Shown here: one piece after another, positions 63,420-64,000 of the stretch
How the letters are laid out: every line of letters begins with the position of its first letter
Position numbering within the stretch: the first letter of the stretch is position 1
From: Cytospora piceicola
Taxonomy: Eukaryota > Ascomycota > Sordariomycetes > Diaporthales > Cytosporaceae
Length of the DNA: 64,000 bases
Assembly: GCA_023375675.1 (NCBI GenBank)
Contig: JALQBC010000026.1
Location: forward strand, 496,001-560,000
Direction: 5' to 3'
Notes under the pieces: model-generated
Told to the model about the DNA's origin: nothing
Databases searched by the model: none
The model's input: only the letters and a program-made list of their open reading frames with translations
Program-made: the position numbers and the translations under genes

Positions 63420-64000
63420 ATAAAGGTAAGTTAGTTATTTTAACCGAAAATAACCTTTATATTAAAATTATTAAAAAAGTATATAATTGTATTATTATAG
63501 CCTACTTAAGTTATAATAAAACTCGTTAATTAATTACTACTAAATATTAATAGCTAAAAATAGTTAAAAATATCGACGTATATATCGGTAACTACTTATA
63601 TCGCTTAATAAAAGTACTTTATAATAAAACCTTTAGTTTACTTCGTCTACTTCTTATATCGTTATAAAAGTAATACTATATTATTATAGACTTTAAGTAT
63701 ATACTAATAAGTAAGTCTAAGTACGATAATATATTTAATATTATCGATAAGTTAATAAAGGAAATATAGTCTGTTATATATTATTATACAGCTACTATTA
63801 AAAACACTGTATAAATATACTATTATAGTCTTTTTTAAGTATATAGTTTACTTTAAACTATTAGCTTAAATAAAGGTTTTTAGTTTATTATAAACTTTAT
63901 AAATAAAATATCGAAGATTTTAAAGTTTACTTAGAAATTATTTATAGCCGGATATTTTTAGTTTATAAAATAAATCGAAAACTACTATAAATAGTTAAAC
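63420..64000 (+). pseudogene. Integrase relic, cut by the window end
   Basis: A decayed zinc-binding part (AYLSYNKTR near 63,500-63,530; DVYIGNYLYR near 63,575-63,605) has Tyr where His and Cys are expected. The core follows: IDFKY with the first catalytic Asp intact at 63,689-63,691, then KSKYDN and IIDKLIKEI. The rest of the domain lies beyond 64,000. Confidence 0.8.

Larger units (their letters stand above)
46300..64000 (+). mobile_element. Second Ty3/gypsy element, split by a nested insertion, truncated by window end
   Basis: Gag with a zinc-knuckle relic lies at 46.5-48.2 kb, and RT, RNase H and integrase relics at 61.9-64.0 kb, all on the plus strand in gypsy order. A 12.2-kb insertion (48,621-60,798) separates them. 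The 5' LTR cannot be placed because its partner lies beyond the window; the start given is approximate. Confidence 0.82.

Overview
This window looks like nuclear DNA of a filamentous ascomycete (Pezizomycotina). About 59 of the 64 kb is AT-rich and almost free of CpA/TpG. Nearly every C:G pair in a CpA context has become T:A, CpG survives, and relic reading frames are broken only by TAA/TAG. This is the signature of repeat-induced point mutation (RIP). No tRNA, rRNA, CRISPR array or bacterial-type operon was seen. The species cannot be named from the sequence.

Layout. (1) 1-31,140: RIP-mutated desert holding plus-strand coding relics (the clearest at 3-775, 8,040-8,740, 23,100-26,900 and 29,215-29,850) and many minisatellites. 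(2) 31,140-36,400: a 5.2-kb island of normal composition. It carries one intact-looking gene, a two-exon HET-domain (heterokaryon incompatibility) protein on the minus strand (33,379-35,887, 810 aa predicted). Beside it lie a short-chain dehydrogenase pseudogene and two doubtful ORFs. (3) 36,400-46,250: tandem 220-240 bp units and a large foldback structure. One unit is interrupted by a complete minus-strand Ty3/gypsy LTR retrotransposon (37,118-45,059) with two 458-bp LTRs and a 5-bp target duplication CTTAA. (4) 46,300-64,000: a second, plus-strand Ty3/gypsy element. Its gag (46.5-48.2 kb) and pol (60.8 kb to the window end) are separated by a 12.2-kb nested insertion bounded by 300-bp direct repeats (48,621-48,920 and 60,499-60,798).

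The retroelements are dead: in one, the RT box YxDD reads YLNN and the integrase aspartates read Asn; in the other, zinc-knuckle Cys/His codons read Tyr. The HET gene is the only locus likely to be functional. Proteins of this family take part in allorecognition and programmed cell death after fusion of unlike hyphae. Its position as a lone intact gene inside a RIP desert, next to a decayed gene, is the main biological point of interest. The larger undescribed material is the set of plus-strand relics in the left 31 kb, which I could not assign to a known family.
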